DNA of 64,000 nt. Source: Zeugodacus cucurbitae. Its lineage: Eukaryota; Arthropoda; Insecta; Diptera; Tephritidae. The notes beneath the pieces are model-generated. The model had not been told where the DNA came from and did not search any database. It saw only the letters and a program-made list of their open reading frames with translations. The DNA is taken from positions 41,176,001 through 41,240,000 of the forward strand of contig NC_071671.1 of assembly GCF_028554725.1 (NCBI RefSeq), in the 5' to 3' direction. The position numbers and the translations under genes were made by a program. This document shows positions 25,771 through 39,256 of the stretch, piece after piece; position 1 is the first letter of the stretch; each line of letters opens with the position of its first letter.

Positions 25771-27199
25771 TAGTGTTCGACCGATACCAAAATTTTGGCC
25801 AATGCCGATGCCGATTCTTTCATCAACAACTTTATTTAGTAAATTAGTATAGTAACAAAATAAAAACAAAGACAAATAACATCAAAAAATTATTAAACAA
25901 CTCAATTCATATGTAAATATGAAGTTGTGTATTCATTTTATTAATATTCAAAACTAAATAAATTATTATTATTAGATATATGTTGATAGAACAAATAAGT
26001 TATTCGCGTTTTCTCAAAGCGAATCAGCAATCAGCAATATAGCTTTTTTCCTTTAATACCCCCTTAACACCCCTCGCTGTAACATTTTCAAAAAATCGAT
26101 TTTTTTATTTTTTGCTTATTCAATAGTTTATAATTTCAAAAATATCCTTTCATTGAACAATTTTTGAACGGCAGCGTTCTAAAGAGCAAACGCTATTTTA
26201 TTAATTTTATATATTTTTCAAAATTCGTAGGTCATTGTATAGGGTATACCTTCAACTTTAATAACCTTTTTCAATTTTTGTGTTTCAGTTACTCATTCGG
26301 CCGGAATCATGCCAGCAGTTGGGGAACTTTTTTTTTGGCACCTCCCAAGACAACCCATAACTCCTTTATTTTTCAAAATTTTTGTAAAATAAAAATCTTA
26401 AAATATAGTTGAAAGTACACCTTATTATGTCCAAAAAACTTCGAAACATTCGACCGAGTACTTTCTTATAAAAAAATCACTAAAATCGCTTAATTTTTCA
26501 TGATTTACACTGGGTTACCCCTTAAGGACAAATATGAGCATTAAGGCCAATATTCGAAAATAATAGGTTTAGTAAAAAGAATCCGTTATTTTCAAAGAGA
26601 TGACTTTTGTCATTTATATCTCGCATTGCGAAAGGCGGCAAATAGTGATAGTGACTCAATAGAAACTTCGGAAGCTTGTTTTGGACGTTCTATTCCATGC
26701 ACCTTATAGTCCAGGCCAGCACCAAGTGATTATTACGTGATCCTGTCTATGGCGAACTTTTAAAAATAGATTAACCTAGTTACGAATGCTGCTATAATAG
26801 TGGCTTTATGACATTATCTTCAAAATCTCAACAAGTTGTTAAACAACACTGTGAATATTTGACATAAATCGAATATTTTTAACAGTGCTAAATAAAACCT
26901 TCAATTTAATGTAAAATTATTGAATTTCTTTATACTTTACTTAAATTATCATCGTAGAATTTATTAGTTTAGTCAAATATGAATCACTGTGTTTTATATG
27001 GTAAACAAAGAATTCAAATTTAATGCTCTACAGAAATCCAAAAATTCAAAAAAAAAATTATTTTAGTATAATCCGAAAGAAGAAGAATCGGCTAAGAATT
27101 GGCCAAATATGGCCGATATCGATACCGATGCCGATGCTTGATTTTGTGGCCGATACTGGCCGATGCCGATACCAAGGCCAATTAATCGGTCGGTCTCTA
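25771..27199. mobile_element. hAT-like non-autonomous element with 8-bp target duplication
   Basis: It is flanked by CTTTAAAC at 25763-25770 and 27200-27207. The ends TAGTGTTCGACCGATA and TATCGG...CGGTCGGTCTCTA are imperfect inverted repeats, and several GCCGAT/ATCGGC motifs cluster inside both ends like subterminal binding sites. No transposase coding was found. It holds a TTAA-flanked MITE. Confidence 0.8.
26068..26521 (-). mobile_element. TTAA-flanked MITE, copy nested in the hAT-like element
   Basis: TTAA lies at 26064-26067 and 26522-26525. The ends read CACCCCTCGCTGTAAC and GTTACCCC, with related inner sequence. The body shares blocks with copies at 39.3-41.2 and 53.6-54.8 kb (for example GTAGGTCATTGTATAG, and ATTCGGCCGGAATC). 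A piggyBac relation is suggested only by the TTAA target. Confidence 0.7.
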
Positions 27200-27207
27200 C
27201 TTTAAAC

Positions 27208-27640
27208 CCTTTGTTTGGAAGCCAAGCTTTAGCTACACGAGAAGTGTGTTTCGGATCATCATCTTGCTGGGAGATGACGTCCGACACATTCTTGCCCCAA
27301 ATTTCTAGACTCCTGTACAAACCTCGTTGAAGAACATCAACATATTGGTTGGCATCCATTCGTCCGGCAATTCTTGCACACTCTCCCACCTCCTCCGGAT
27401 TTTCATGTACACCAAACTTTATCATCCAAACAATGCCTTTCCAGTGTCCCATTCAAAATTGGCTTTCGTCCAGGAGGGTTATTTTGAATAAAGGACTCAT
27501 TTATTGTCTTATTTTTGAAACCACGCCCACAGAAACACCAACGAGTCTTGTAATTTCCCCATGCGTTGTGTTTAAATCAATAAGCCTTTTGATTACTTCT
27601 AATTTTGTTGCATTTAGTTTTTTCATCTATAGTAAAGCCA
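27208..27640 (-). pseudogene. Tc1-like transposase, N-terminal and middle parts
   Basis: The minus strand begins with a helix-turn-helix segment, KLNATKLEVIKRLIDLN with GEITRLVGVSVGVVSKI, then an internal deletion. The catalytic-core part follows: NPEEVGECARIAGRMDANQY, VDVLQRGLYRSLE, and SQQDDDPKHTSRVAKAWL, which matches the Tc1 QDNDPKHTS block around the second Asp. It stops at the hAT-like insertion at 27199. Confidence 0.85.
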
Positions 27641-28006
27641 AATTTACGAAAATATAAAAAAAACAATGAAAAATACTCACGTTTTACAAAAAAAATCTAA
27701 CGATACCACAATATTTAATTATAGAATAAAAAGAAAAATTTTAATCGCAGAGCAATATTACGGCTTCAATAATTCTTTACTTCACAAAGTCAACTAATTG
27801 ATCACATGCCTTTGTCTACATTTGTTAATATTCCCTGAAAACTAACGGCATATTTTCAGTAATTCCACACTTCCTAACTGTAATTTTGTGGGCCTACTTA
27901 GTGAACTATTTTTTTTGCTTCAGTATTTTATTTTAACAAAGAAAGAACAAAATATATTGTATTTTGAAAATTCTTCAAATTCAAATTCTTGATCAAATAG
28001 TTGACA

Positions 28007-29065
28007 TACTGTATATAAATATATTCTGATATAACTAAGTCCGTATTTCTTTCTTTTCGTATTTTAGTGAATTTATTTTCAGGAACTGTACGACTACCCT
28101 GAATTTTAAGTAAATCCAATAGGAAAATTAAAAAGACTTCGCTTCGCATTTAATTCGGCTTGTCTGCTAAATGCACTTAATGTTAAGCAGCCAACAGGAC
28201 TGACGGCAGGAAATGCTTATGCAACAAAAACAACATTAATTAGCTCTTTATTAAGTATAATATAGACACTAATTGCATTTTTTGTTGTTTGAAAAAGTTG
28301 TTTGCATTTACACATAAGGTGTTACACACACTTGCTTTAAGCCGGTCTACTTTGTTCGGTTTGTTTGTTGTTGCTGTTGTGCTTCTACTCCTTGTTTCTC
28401 CATTGTTGCATGCAACAAGCGGCGCAAAGCCACCACAGCATTGTGTTCAAATTAAATTACATTTGCTGAAATAAGCCACTAAAATCGGACTTAAGTGAAG
28501 TCAGTGCATTGCTTAGTAGTCTGCACTGTAGCAATTTTGTTTGTTTGCTCATGAATCCGCCGCTAAAAGAGAGAATGCGGCAGCAACAGAAGAATAAGTC
28601 AGAATTTTATTGATTCTTCTCTTTGTTTATTTATTCCGGGCGCATTCGTGCATTCATCGACATTGTTTAGTTTTAATTACTACAACGCAGCATTGAAGAA
28701 ATTGTTTTTTGTACATGTCAGTGGCATTAGGTAGTGCTTCCGAAACCCTTAAGAACGTTAGTCAGTGCTTAGCAATGCGCTTGTGGTTGATTTTCGCGTA
28801 TCTATTCACACTTCATATTGTGTTTGTCTGGATGCGATGAATTCGGCGTACCTATCTATTCACGGAATGAACTATGGTACCTTTTATATTTGGACTTACT
28901 TCTTCATGTTTGTAAGCACATTCGGCACAGAGGCACACTAGTTAACGAAGAGCTCTTTATAATTTCTTTAGAATATCTTAACTAGTTTCCAACATATCCT
29001 AGCCGTGGTTAAAATACGATTTCCTCCATTTTTAGAGTGTTAAGGAGGGGCCTAAAGAAACGACG
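28007..29065. other. No gene recognised
   Basis: Unique-looking DNA between the Tc1-like element and an INE-1-like copy. A hydrophobic 61-codon stretch at 28289-28474 lacks an ATG. Confidence 0.45.
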
Positions 29066-29997
29066 ATGATCGGGATGACGAGTGGAGTTGAAATCCGGAT
29101 GTCTGTCCGTCCGTCTGTCCATCTGTCCGTGCAAGCGATAACTTGAGTAAAAATTAAGATATCTTAATGAAACTTGGAACACATATTCATTGGCACCCTG
29201 AGGAGATCGCTTTCGAAAATGGGAAAAACCGGTCAACTGCTACGCCCACAAATTGGCGAAACCCGAAAACCTATACAGTGTCATAACTAAGCCATAAATA
29301 AAGTTATGAAAATAAAATTTGGAACATAGGATCGCATAAAGGGTCACATTCGGATGTAGTTTTTATTGAAAAGTGGCCGTGACCCCGTCCCTAAAAAGGT
29401 TTTTTGTATATATCTCGCAAACCAATAAAGCTATATAAACCAAACATTATGCAGTCGTTTCTTTTAGCCACTTCTTAATATAGTCCAAAAATGAAAGAAA
29501 TCGGATAATAACCACACCCACCTCCCATACAAATTACTAAAAGTGCGTTAACTCGCTAACGAAAAACGTCAGAAACACAAAATTTCACAGAAATGAAAGC
29601 AGAATGAAGCTGCACTCAGATCTTTTTATACAATGGAAAATGGCATTGTGACATCGCCCACTTATGGGTCAAAAACCATATCTCAGGAACTACTCGACAG
29701 ATTTCAATGAAATTCGGTATATAATATTTTCTTGACACCCTGATGACATGTGTGGAAAATGGATGAAATCGGTTGACAACCACGACAACTTCCCATGTAA
29801 CTCAATTTTGAACTCCTTCTTATTCCTTCACTTTATTATGTATACATAAGGAACCAATCTCTGGCTGCACTTGTGAAAATATTGTCGAAACCAGACTATA
29901 ACTTTTCAAGGCCCCAGATGTCGAATATTTTGAACTCAACGCCTAAGGTTTTTTTTTTTTTTTCGGTTGCACCCGAAATTAGCCTATCCTTACTTGT
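29066..29997 (+). mobile_element. INE-1-like element, 5' truncated
   Basis: It begins at GATCGGGATGACGAG, keeps the GTCCGTCCGTCTGTCC block, and ends with CGGTTGCACCCGAAATTAG and TACTTGT. A T-run lies next to the hairpin. Confidence 0.78.
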
Positions 29998-31599
29998 TTC
30001 AATATCGTTTATGAGAGGTTAGGAGCTATGTGATTCGTCTCTAAATCGATTTATTTTTTTGTTCTTTTTTTAGCCCTAATTTTCAATACAAGTATAGGAA
30101 ATAGATCCATAAAGATTATTTGAAAAACTTTTAAATTTAAAGAAAATTCGGCAATGATAATTCTGACTTATGTTGCCTACACTGTCTATGCTTTATATGC
30201 AGCACTTATTAAAGAAGCTTTGTCTCTGCGAATTACTTTCTGTATGGACAATAGCATTAAGTGTACTTAGTGTTTAATTACATTATTCTTTGATTTTGCG
30301 CTACAGACGTCTTGTTGTGCACTTTCCTTCCTTTTCTAACGCCGAAGCGAATAATAAATTTAAGGGAGTCATTTTAGTAGAAGGTTAGGCTTATATGGAA
30401 TAGTATCACATGGCGTATGAGCAACATGAAGTTAATGTATAAAGTTGGAAGTAGAAACTGTAAACACTTCTTCATGAAATTTGTGACAAACGGAAAACTC
30501 TAATTTTCTAAGGGTAGTACTAAGTCATTTAATCAATGCCTTTAAAATTATAAAAACATAAATTTTTATGGGAAGGGAATTTTTAAAGGAAGTACAAGAA
30601 AATTCCAAAAAAAATATTAACGAATAACTTTCTTTCATGTTTTAGTAAAACCATACCTTAACGTGCTGCGACAATATGAGTATTATTCATTTTATTTCCA
30701 AAATGGTTTCTCGCCTAAACACATCCTTTTTCCGCGCTAAGCTATTGTCAAAGCTTTGCCAAGTTGAAATTGTTAGAAAAACAAATGTTTGCACTTCGTT
30801 GCATTACAAATAAATATTGCGACACAATAAAATAATTCGGCACAGACGTTTGAGCGCACACAATGGAATGTCAACAAGTACATATGTTTGTGGAGAGCAA
30901 GTCTTGCCACATACGTGTTCCCTACATTTGTGTTGTATTATTTATATAAGAGAGCGCACGAAATTGAAAGAAAACAAATATTTTTTGTCGAACACTTGTA
31001 ACCAAGAAAAAAAATTGTGAAAAATCTGTATTGCAAGTCAGTCACCAATTGCTTGTATTTGCACTTCTGAGCATTTTGGTAAACCACATTTCGAAGCAGA
31101 ATTGCAAAAAATGTGTTTAAGGTAAACAAGGCAGTGCCGTATTTGCCAAGAAAAGATTAAGGCTGACACAAGACACATGCAGGCCTACATACATACATAG
31201 ATAGTGTAATGTATTTCGTTGGTAGGAAACCAGAACTTTCTTAGTTATAAGCGATTAAACTAGATTTATATGATCCTGGAGATAGAAACTAGCATACAGC
31301 CAAAATTATGCTTCAGTATCACACCCTTATAGACACTATAGCCTAAATAGACTTTCAATTCCAAATTTTGTAATAAGTAGTACGCATATGTCAATGGTAA
31401 GTTGATAGATACTTCTCTACATGAAGTAGTTTGGAATATCTTAGAACAACTTAGGAATATTATAGACAAACAAGAAATCACCAGAACGTCTTTTATTGTC
31501 GTGAAAGGTGCAATAGCGTCAACACTGCTGCTCTAATTATGTCTATTGCTTCGTTCGATTTCAACCAATACCTATTGGCATGGTTGCGTAATATGCTTA
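29998..31599. other. No gene recognised
   Basis: AT-rich intergenic DNA with only short overlapping ORFs. Confidence 0.5.
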
Positions 31600-31900
31600 G
31601 CAGTAGACATATATGATTTAGAAGTGGAATACCGCAAAACGGAATCTGATCAACGAATTAATGCTCCGACTTGCCAGGGAGAACTTTAAAGTCATCTGCT
31701 ATGCGGACGACTTCGCGGACCTTAGTTCAGAAAAGAACCTCAATCGACTATCGCGGCTCCTAGATAAGACCCTTGATATCTAGGTTAGTTGAACGAGGAG
31801 ACATAGGCTCCTGCATTTTCACGAGTAAAACGAAAATTTTGCAATCCAAACCCCCATCTTACAATTTGATTGAAAAAACTACGAAGTTTCCTCAAATCGA
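31600..31900 (+). pseudogene. Non-LTR reverse transcriptase fragment
   Basis: A short stretch encodes FKVICYADDFADLSSEKN, the catalytic YADD block, preceded by degenerate sequence containing SGIPQNGI, which resembles the (R)GxPQG(S/G) block. The clade is not clear. Confidence 0.6.
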
Positions 31901-34900
31901 CCTAGCTCCTCGGCGATTAAGGGGGATTGTGAAGTGTCATTTTTATTCCTTTAATTTTATGGACAACAATACAGCCTTCCCATTTCAAAGTTCATGTAAT
32001 TTATTTCTCTCTTACAATTCAAAAAAATTTCAATTACACTGGAAATGTCACACAAATATGCAACAGCATTACATTATGGTACGAGCAAATGGAACAACAA
32101 CCAAGGCGCAAGCACAGCGAGAGCAGTCAAGGGGGACTCGAATTCAAGGGACTTCAGTCCCTGGGCATAAAAAACTCCAGACATGAAACTCTCGCACACA
32201 TCTTTCGTGCTTGCTATGCATACCGGAAGCGGAAGAGGCCTTCGCCTTAATGTAGTCACAGCGCAGTAAGCATTGTTGTATTGTTGCATACGCAAGATTC
32301 CGACTGACAGACGGACTGACTGACAGTCTACTGTGCTTTATTCTACACAAAAATCCAAGCTGACAAATGCGCATTTTCGGCAACGACCAAAATAATAGAC
32401 TTCGGAATTTCCTGCTAAAACAGCGAATGCAACTTTTCAAGAGCGCACGCACACACACACTTGGATATGTATTTGGCTGCGTACGTATGTGTATAATGAC
32501 AGTGACATGATGAGTCAATGACAGCGTCGCTGACTTAAAATCATTCCACAACATAGTTTGAGATTGGGAGAGAGAGAGGGAAATTGGGTATTAGCGAAGG
32601 GAGTTGGAACAACATAGTAATGGCCATTGTAATTGCATGCCTACACAACACACACGCACACATGACGTGTTGTCGCTTACATATAAGCTGAAATTCTTGA
32701 GACCACTTCCAAGAAAGTAATAAGGAAATAAATGCCGCTCCAAGCTGAATTGCAGTGAGTATGAGCAAAAGCCAGGCAGCTAAGCTGTACTGTAGTGTTG
32801 TAATGATTTGTTTGTTGTGTTCTTGCTGTGTGTGGTGTTTCTGCCACTGGGGTTGCATGCCGCTATGCAAAACGGAAAAATTAACTTGTCAAAGCTTTAG
32901 TCTCATCCGACGGCAGTCGGCAATCGGTGGGAATGCAGCCGCAGTATTCTTGGCAGACAGTCACCGCATTCATGTCGGCTATCCGCATTTTTCTTCATTT
33001 TAATTCAATTCAACTATATATGTATTTACAAGTTTGTAAGATCGGCCTGTAGGCATAGACAAAGCAGGTGGTGAGAGAGAGAGAGCGGAGATGTACAGAT
33101 GTCAATGGCCAAAAATTGCATTTTTGGAGTCTTGGTTGGAAAATGGTTACCCAGCAAACGTCAGAGACCTACAACAGTGGGTGCTATTGTTGGGTGTATC
33201 CGAAATATTTGATTTAACGGTACCGTGAACTTCAAACCTGATGAAGTATATTCACTAAAATGACTGCTGACAGAATCTGACATCTGTCAGAGTAACTAAC
33301 CCAAGAGCTGTCATGCCAATTTTAAATTATTTTAAGAAAATATTAATCCAGTTATCCATAGGACCATTTATTGAAATTAGACATCCGGAATTCTACAGGT
33401 TTATTTACGCAAAAAGATTGAATAATTTTATTAGCCACTGTAATTGCTAGCCTTATGTACAGACGAAATTATTTTGTACATTAAAAAATGTGTGTAAACA
33501 AATAAGAGCAAAATCGCACTCAGCACTTATTCACCCTCTATCCACAAATTCCCAGCCTTTCTTCGTTCATGTGGCCGTTAGACGCAATGCCAATGTCTGA
33601 GCCTACACATTTCTTGGGGTTTCTTTGCTGATGCTCCACACTTTATTGTGTTTGGCTGTTTAAATATTTTCAATTGCTTGTCATGTCATTCGCCTTCGTC
33701 TTTGTATTTTGCTTAGCATTGCACTTGGGGCATCACTTACTACATTTTTAGCTTTTTTCTTAAGAGCAAAAAATCGCATGTTATATTTAGTCGAATTTTT
33801 TTTACGTACTGATCTGTTGCCAAACCTCCTGCGGCCTGCTGGCATTGCTCATTTTAATAGTCCGCATACCTACGAAAAGACATCTCATTTAGGCGGATAG
33901 AATTCAATTTGATAAATCTCCCAGGCATTTCACCATAAAGAGTCGCTGTCACAGACGTTTTGCTGGTGTTGCACGGCTTTCGAGTTTTTGTGTCTTGTAG
34001 GCTATGATTTGCTTTCATTGTAATTTAATAATTTTATAATTTAATTTAATAATAATAATAATAATTTTAATAAAGAAAGAATATGAAAATAGACTCGAAG
34101 GAAGCCAAGATGAATTTGAGAATTTTCTTGCTTAACTTACGCAAAATATTTTAAATAATGAGTAGTGTATGATAGCTTCGCAGAAACTTAAAGATTGAGG
34201 AGGAGTAATACCATAACTGTAATCGAAGTTATACCCCGATTACATTTATTTTCAAACGTTTCGAAAGCATTTTTGTTTGTGTATTTTGTTTTCAAATAGG
34301 TCGAAGTATAGTTAATTCATTCACTTCGTTCATTTTCCTTCCATCGAACTTTCTGTGTTCTGAGGACCGAAAGGGATTGCGAAAATTGTACCAATGAGCT
34401 ACCTTTTGAATCAATCTGGTGCATAGGGGGTAGGGAACTTGGTCATAGCGGAACTGTCACAATTTATTGGTTGTATCAGAAGCTGAAAGAACGTCACTCT
34501 GAGTCCAATAACTTGCGAAAATTTTTTTGAAATGTTATGAAACTCTGTCTGTATTCTAGTTAAGCTTAGTAGACAATGGTATGGTATATTTGTTTGTCTA
34601 GATCGCTCAATCAGATGTATATACTTATTAATAAAAATCATTTTATGGTAATTCATTAATCTCTGCAACATTCTCTTTGATTCATATTTCCAGTCGCCCA
34701 AAACACTCTCATGGGAAATATTACTACTCTTCAAGCTTTTAATTGTTTCATGTTTGCAGCAATTGCCTCCATTTAATATCTGACATTACAATAAATGATT
34801 TCTCTTTATCCCAAACTATTTGCTACACTTCTCATTTCTTGCATATTCTAACATAATAACTGTATTGATTTTCATTGCTGTGAACTCGAAACTTTGCAAG

Positions 34901-35214
34901 TTTCGGCACACGCGGCCACTTATGTTCAATATTGGCAATAATAAAACCAAATATTAATAGAACGCATTAAATTTCCCAGAGCGCAGTTGCCAAAATTTTT
35001 AAGTGTTCATATTTCCTAAGGATTCGAAACTCTTAACACTTGCAATAATACCGTAACTACCGCAGTTGAATTCTACACTTGCATATAAATGCATGCTTAG
35101 CAGGGGCGTAGCCATAAGTGAGGGTTAGGTAGGCATGAATATAAAACCCGATCTACTTCTGTAAAATATCTCATACTGACTACTTTATAACGGAAATTCA
35201 CGTTCTGTAGAGAA
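31901..35214. other. GC-balanced intergenic block with microsatellites
   Basis: Short GA repeats occur near 32568 and 33072, CA repeats near 32450 and 32645, and an AAT repeat at about 34048-34065. Overlapping ORFs on both strands at 32.1-32.9 kb look like by-products of base composition. Confidence 0.45.
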
Positions 35215-35900
35215 TGAGATTCGAGAGCTTCGCTCGACTTATGGTTAACATAATCGACCTACTGGGCGTACTATTCGCAATACCATCTTGAAACCCACCA
35301 TTCATTATTGGATAATATTCGACCGAATAGACCACCTTCAGCACACAGTGAATAAAATACAGCAGCCGTAGCTGAGAGTATACACGAAGACCATGGAGAG
35401 TCGATTCGACACCGTTCGTAGCTATTCGAACCGACGTATGGAACGACTTGGCGCATTTTGCGTCGAATTTTAAATTAAAAGCGTACAAAACACAGCTTGC
35501 ACAAGAAAAGCTCTTGAAAAGTTCCAAGAAGTTCCGCGGTTTTCGAGCCAAATTCTGTTCTGCGATGAGGCCCATTTTTGGCTCCATAGGAAAGTGAACA
35601 TGCAAAAAGTATTTGGGACGAAGAGCTATCTGAAGAGATTCAAGGGCCGGTGGAATCATCGGTCCATATTTTTTCAAAAACGAGTTGAAATCAGTTAATG
35701 GCGACCGTTATCGCGCCACGGAAACCGACTATTTGATGCCAGAAATTGATGCTAGTGATTTCGTGATCGTGTGAAGTCTAAAGTATATGGGGACAATTCT
35801 GCTTCGATCCAGGCCTTGGAGCAATCGCGCTGTCATTCGATATTTAACAGTCGAAATGCTCGAACGGCCAACATTTGAAAGAGATAAATTTTAAAAGATA
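35215..35900 (+). pseudogene. Mariner-family transposase fossil, second copy
   Basis: The plus strand in shifting frames gives GQHNRPTGRTIRNTI, RFDTVRSYSNRRMERLGAF, ILFCDEAHFWLHRKVN (first catalytic Asp block, FCDEAHF) and, after a shift, GPYFFKNELKSVNGDRYRA. It is the same family as the 45-kb fossil and more complete in the middle, but full of stops. Confidence 0.75.
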
Positions 35901-38715
35901 AATGCCAATGTGTTCTTTCGAATGTTAATAAACATTCCCCTTAAATTCGAATTTTCTGTATTTATTTTTTTGTTTAAAAAAGTAGGGAACATCGAAATGG
36001 GTTAACCATTATAAGAAAAACTGAAAATGTATTAGTAATATCGATGAGATCATTTGTTTTGGACTGGACATGATATGAGTAGATGTTATGGTGACCCAAA
36101 ACAAATTAATTCTTATCTAGCCCTAAAATTAGCTAATAGCTTCTAAATGGTCGTGAACCAATCTTCTATGGACAGGTGCTTAAAGTTAATGAATGAAAAA
36201 GTACTGGTACAGAATTCATTAATTTAGGCTCGCACAAAAGTTGGTCAGACCTTCAAACGAATATAAAGCGTATGATCAGGAAACAACAACAAACTTGTTT
36301 CGGTAATTCTCTAATAGTGTTGCACTCGTTAAACACATAAATTTACCCGCAAAACCTTGAAACCTAGAAATCGTAGGAATTGAAGAGGTAATATGACTTT
36401 GTCTAATCTTAAACTAACCCTCAATGTAAAATCCCATAAATTACCCAACTGAGTCAATAATTAACAACCAATGGCAACCATGTACGCTGTCAAAAGTGAA
36501 ACACATGAGTCTCATAGACGGAGCGTTGAAAACCTCCAGAACCCCTTCATTCGTTACGCCACTGCTGACATGTTTTGGAGCTCATTTCTAGGTGAGAGTA
36601 TGTGGATAGGCACAATTTGCTCCTTTCAGTTGTTATTAACAAAAAAGCACAGTCGAAGTAGTTGATTTTTCAGCCCACACTTTCCTTTCCGGTTGCCGGT
36701 TTCCTATTTCCGGCATTTGCATGCCAATCGTATAACTTTTCCAATTTACTGCCATAAGCAAACATGGGCAATTATTGGTAACAGCAACACCAGCATCAGC
36801 AGAAATAACACCAGCCATAAGCGAATATTTATAAATATACACGACTACATACATACATACAAAGGCGTGTGTGTGTGTGTGTGTGGGTGTATTTAAATAT
36901 ATACTCGTACTTGTTGTGAGTACTTAGTTTGTATTGCTGTGGTTTGCCGTCTCAACAAACTTCGATTTGAACTTCAAATTCGACCTTAACCAAGCAATCG
37001 CCAGCCGTCATGAGTGCCAGCAGCCCGGCGGCTGTGCGCGTGTGCATACGCATGAGTGTAAGTGAGCTCAAGTGCAGTTTTGATAGCTTTTTAGTGCTTT
37101 TTAGTACTTTGCAGGATTTCGAATATTTTTCATGAACTACGCAAAGTTTACCCTCCGCCTGTGTCAGTGTCATGTGTGTGTGCTGTGCTGCTGACGCAGA
37201 CGACGATACATTTTGATGCAATTAGTTTCATTATTAGTTGCAAGTTCTGTTTATGCTGCGGCACAGAGTGCTCTTGCTACTGCTACTTTCGTTAGTAAAA
37301 ACAACAAAGAAGCGAGCGAAAACGCCAGAATGGGGAATGCTTTTGGCTACTCAAATAATTTGCGCATCACATTACTTGTTGTTGTTGTTCTTGCTCGTAT
37401 TTTTGCGTTTTCTTGCAGCTGCTGCTGCCAGTGCTGATTGCCATCGCCTTTCGTTGTTGCTCTTGTAACTGTAAATTTTAGTGTTTGTTGTTTTCTTTTC
37501 TACTGCGCCAACAATTTGCGCCAACACTAAATGTAATGCAACAACAAACAACAACAATTACAGTAATATTGCAAGTAATAGAGCGCAATATTTTCTCGAA
37601 TTTTGGGGAGGGCGAGCTCACCCTTTGCAGACGCAAGTATTGCCGTTCGTGCAATATGCAGGCAGGCAGAAATGCCCGATAAGTATGTATGCGTCGGTGT
37701 GATCACGTTGATGTTTAGGAATTTCTAGCCTTGCGTATCTTCATTTGCTTAGTTATTTGGTCGACTTAATTATCTTATCACAGAAAGGCATTTTTGTATG
37801 CAAGTATTTGGTTGGGTATTTATTTTCTCTTCTTTTTAGTCAATTTGCAGCCAAAAATAGATATGAAAGCACAGCCAAGTCCATCTTCTAACAAACAAAC
37901 CACTTTTGTGGTGTTGCCGCAAATATTGACTCTTGATTGGCGTGGGTTCACTCAATTCATTATTTTGTTACAAGTATGGCTCTATGGCAGGCTGAACAGT
38001 TCGTAACGCTTCTACGGGAAGGCGTCACCGTCTCTACAGCTTTTATAATAAGATCTGACCAAGAATTCAAAAATGGAATGTTATGAGTGAGTTTGATTAG
38101 AATAGCTGTCAAAGGTATTGAACGATTCTTTCGTAATTGATTTTAAACTACAATACTTCTTTCTATATGTCGACCAATTCTAACTCTTATGTTAATATTT
38201 ATTCAGTACGGGTTCGTCGTCATTAAAAAGTGTGAAATAGAGAGCGTGGCATAAATCAATCAAGGTTTTTTAGATTATATATAGATGGGAGTATAAAGTT
38301 CTTAAATTCAACAGCGCTCTGCAGCTATCTAATTCACAATATATGAACAATCTGTTTTAGTCACTCATCTTCCTCTTATTTTCACTTAGGTACTATTTTT
38401 CATAATAACTAATCACAATAAAGCCGATGAATTAGCTCAAAGATAACTTTTCTACTGCAGCATAAGGTAACGACTTCTAGAAAAACATTTTGAGTCTCAT
38501 AATATCACCGTTGATATCTAAGTAGTTCAGAATAGAGAAAAAATTCGAATGGATCGGTAAAAGAATTATTTGGTGATCAGAGATCAGATAGAGGTATCAT
38601 ACTTTCGCTATGCTGGAAGTAATGTGAAGTACAAGGTCTGAGATATGGGCGTAAAAGTAAAATTAACGGATCTGTAAAAATCAAAGTAATAAATTATATA
38701 CATATTATGCTACAA
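35901..38715. other. Intergenic block with a GT microsatellite and no firm gene
   Basis: An ACAT run at about 36846-36860 is followed by a GT run at 36867-36890. At 37.0-37.5 kb the base composition is GC-balanced and CTG/TTG-rich, giving spurious leucine-rich ORFs. A weak candidate 5' exon at 37010-37057 is discussed under findings. Confidence 0.4.
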
Positions 38716-39252
38716 AGAGGACAAGCCGAAATATCTCCTATCATCAAACAAAGATTCCCATTCGCGACCTGGTTCTCATGTCACTGCTGTCAGTCATAAC
38801 TTTGATGTTGTAGATAATTTCGTAGACTTAGGAACCAGCATTAACAATAACAAATGTCAGCATCGAAAACAGGTCCTAATTTGGACTGAGCAGGCAATTG
38901 AAAAGTAAAGTCCTCTCTCGACGAACCAAAACCAAACTCCACAAGTCCCCTATCATCCCCGTTCTGTTATACGGTGCAGAAGCGTGGACGATGTCAACAT
39001 CAGATGAGGAGTTTTCGAGAGTAAAGCTTTTCGCCAGTTTTATGGTCATTTGAATGTTGGCAGCTGCGAATACCGCAGACGATGAAACGATGAGCTGTAT
39101 CAGTTATACGATGACATAGTTTAGCGAATAAAAAGACAGCAGCTACGCTGGCTAGTTCATGATGTTCGAATGGACGAAAACACTTCAGCTTTGAAATCAC
39201 GAAATGGCGCCAAACAAACAATGAGAGGGAGAAACGAAGGGGGGTGCTGTTG
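38716..39252 (+). mobile_element. RTE fragment, left part, interrupted by a TTAA MITE
   Basis: It matches the intact RTE from the EDKTKYLLSSN region to the C-terminal arginine/proline-rich region, with several indels. It continues at 41169 after the inserted MITE. Confidence 0.8.
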
Positions 39253-39256
39253 TTAA

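Larger units (their letters stand above)
25369..28006 (-). mobile_element. Tc1-like element holding a hAT-like insertion
   Basis: Terminal inverted repeats TGTCAACTATTTGATCA and its complement have TA outside both ends (25367-25368 and 28007-28008). Removing the 1429-bp insertion and one 8-bp repeat leaves about 1.2 kb. Further copies of the repeat core lie inside each end (near 25547 and 27787), in the opposite orientation to the outer copy at the same end. Confidence 0.8.

Noticed and set aside
28289..28474. 61-codon hydrophobic ORF that looks like a signal peptide
   Set aside because: It has no ATG and no RNA-gene or splice context.
35198..35677. 159-codon minus-strand ORF
   Set aside because: It is antisense to a mariner-family transposase fossil that reads on the plus strand.
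37213..37468. Leucine-rich ORFs with apparent membrane segments
   Set aside because: They arise from TTG/CTG/GTT simple-sequence DNA and exist in several frames at once.
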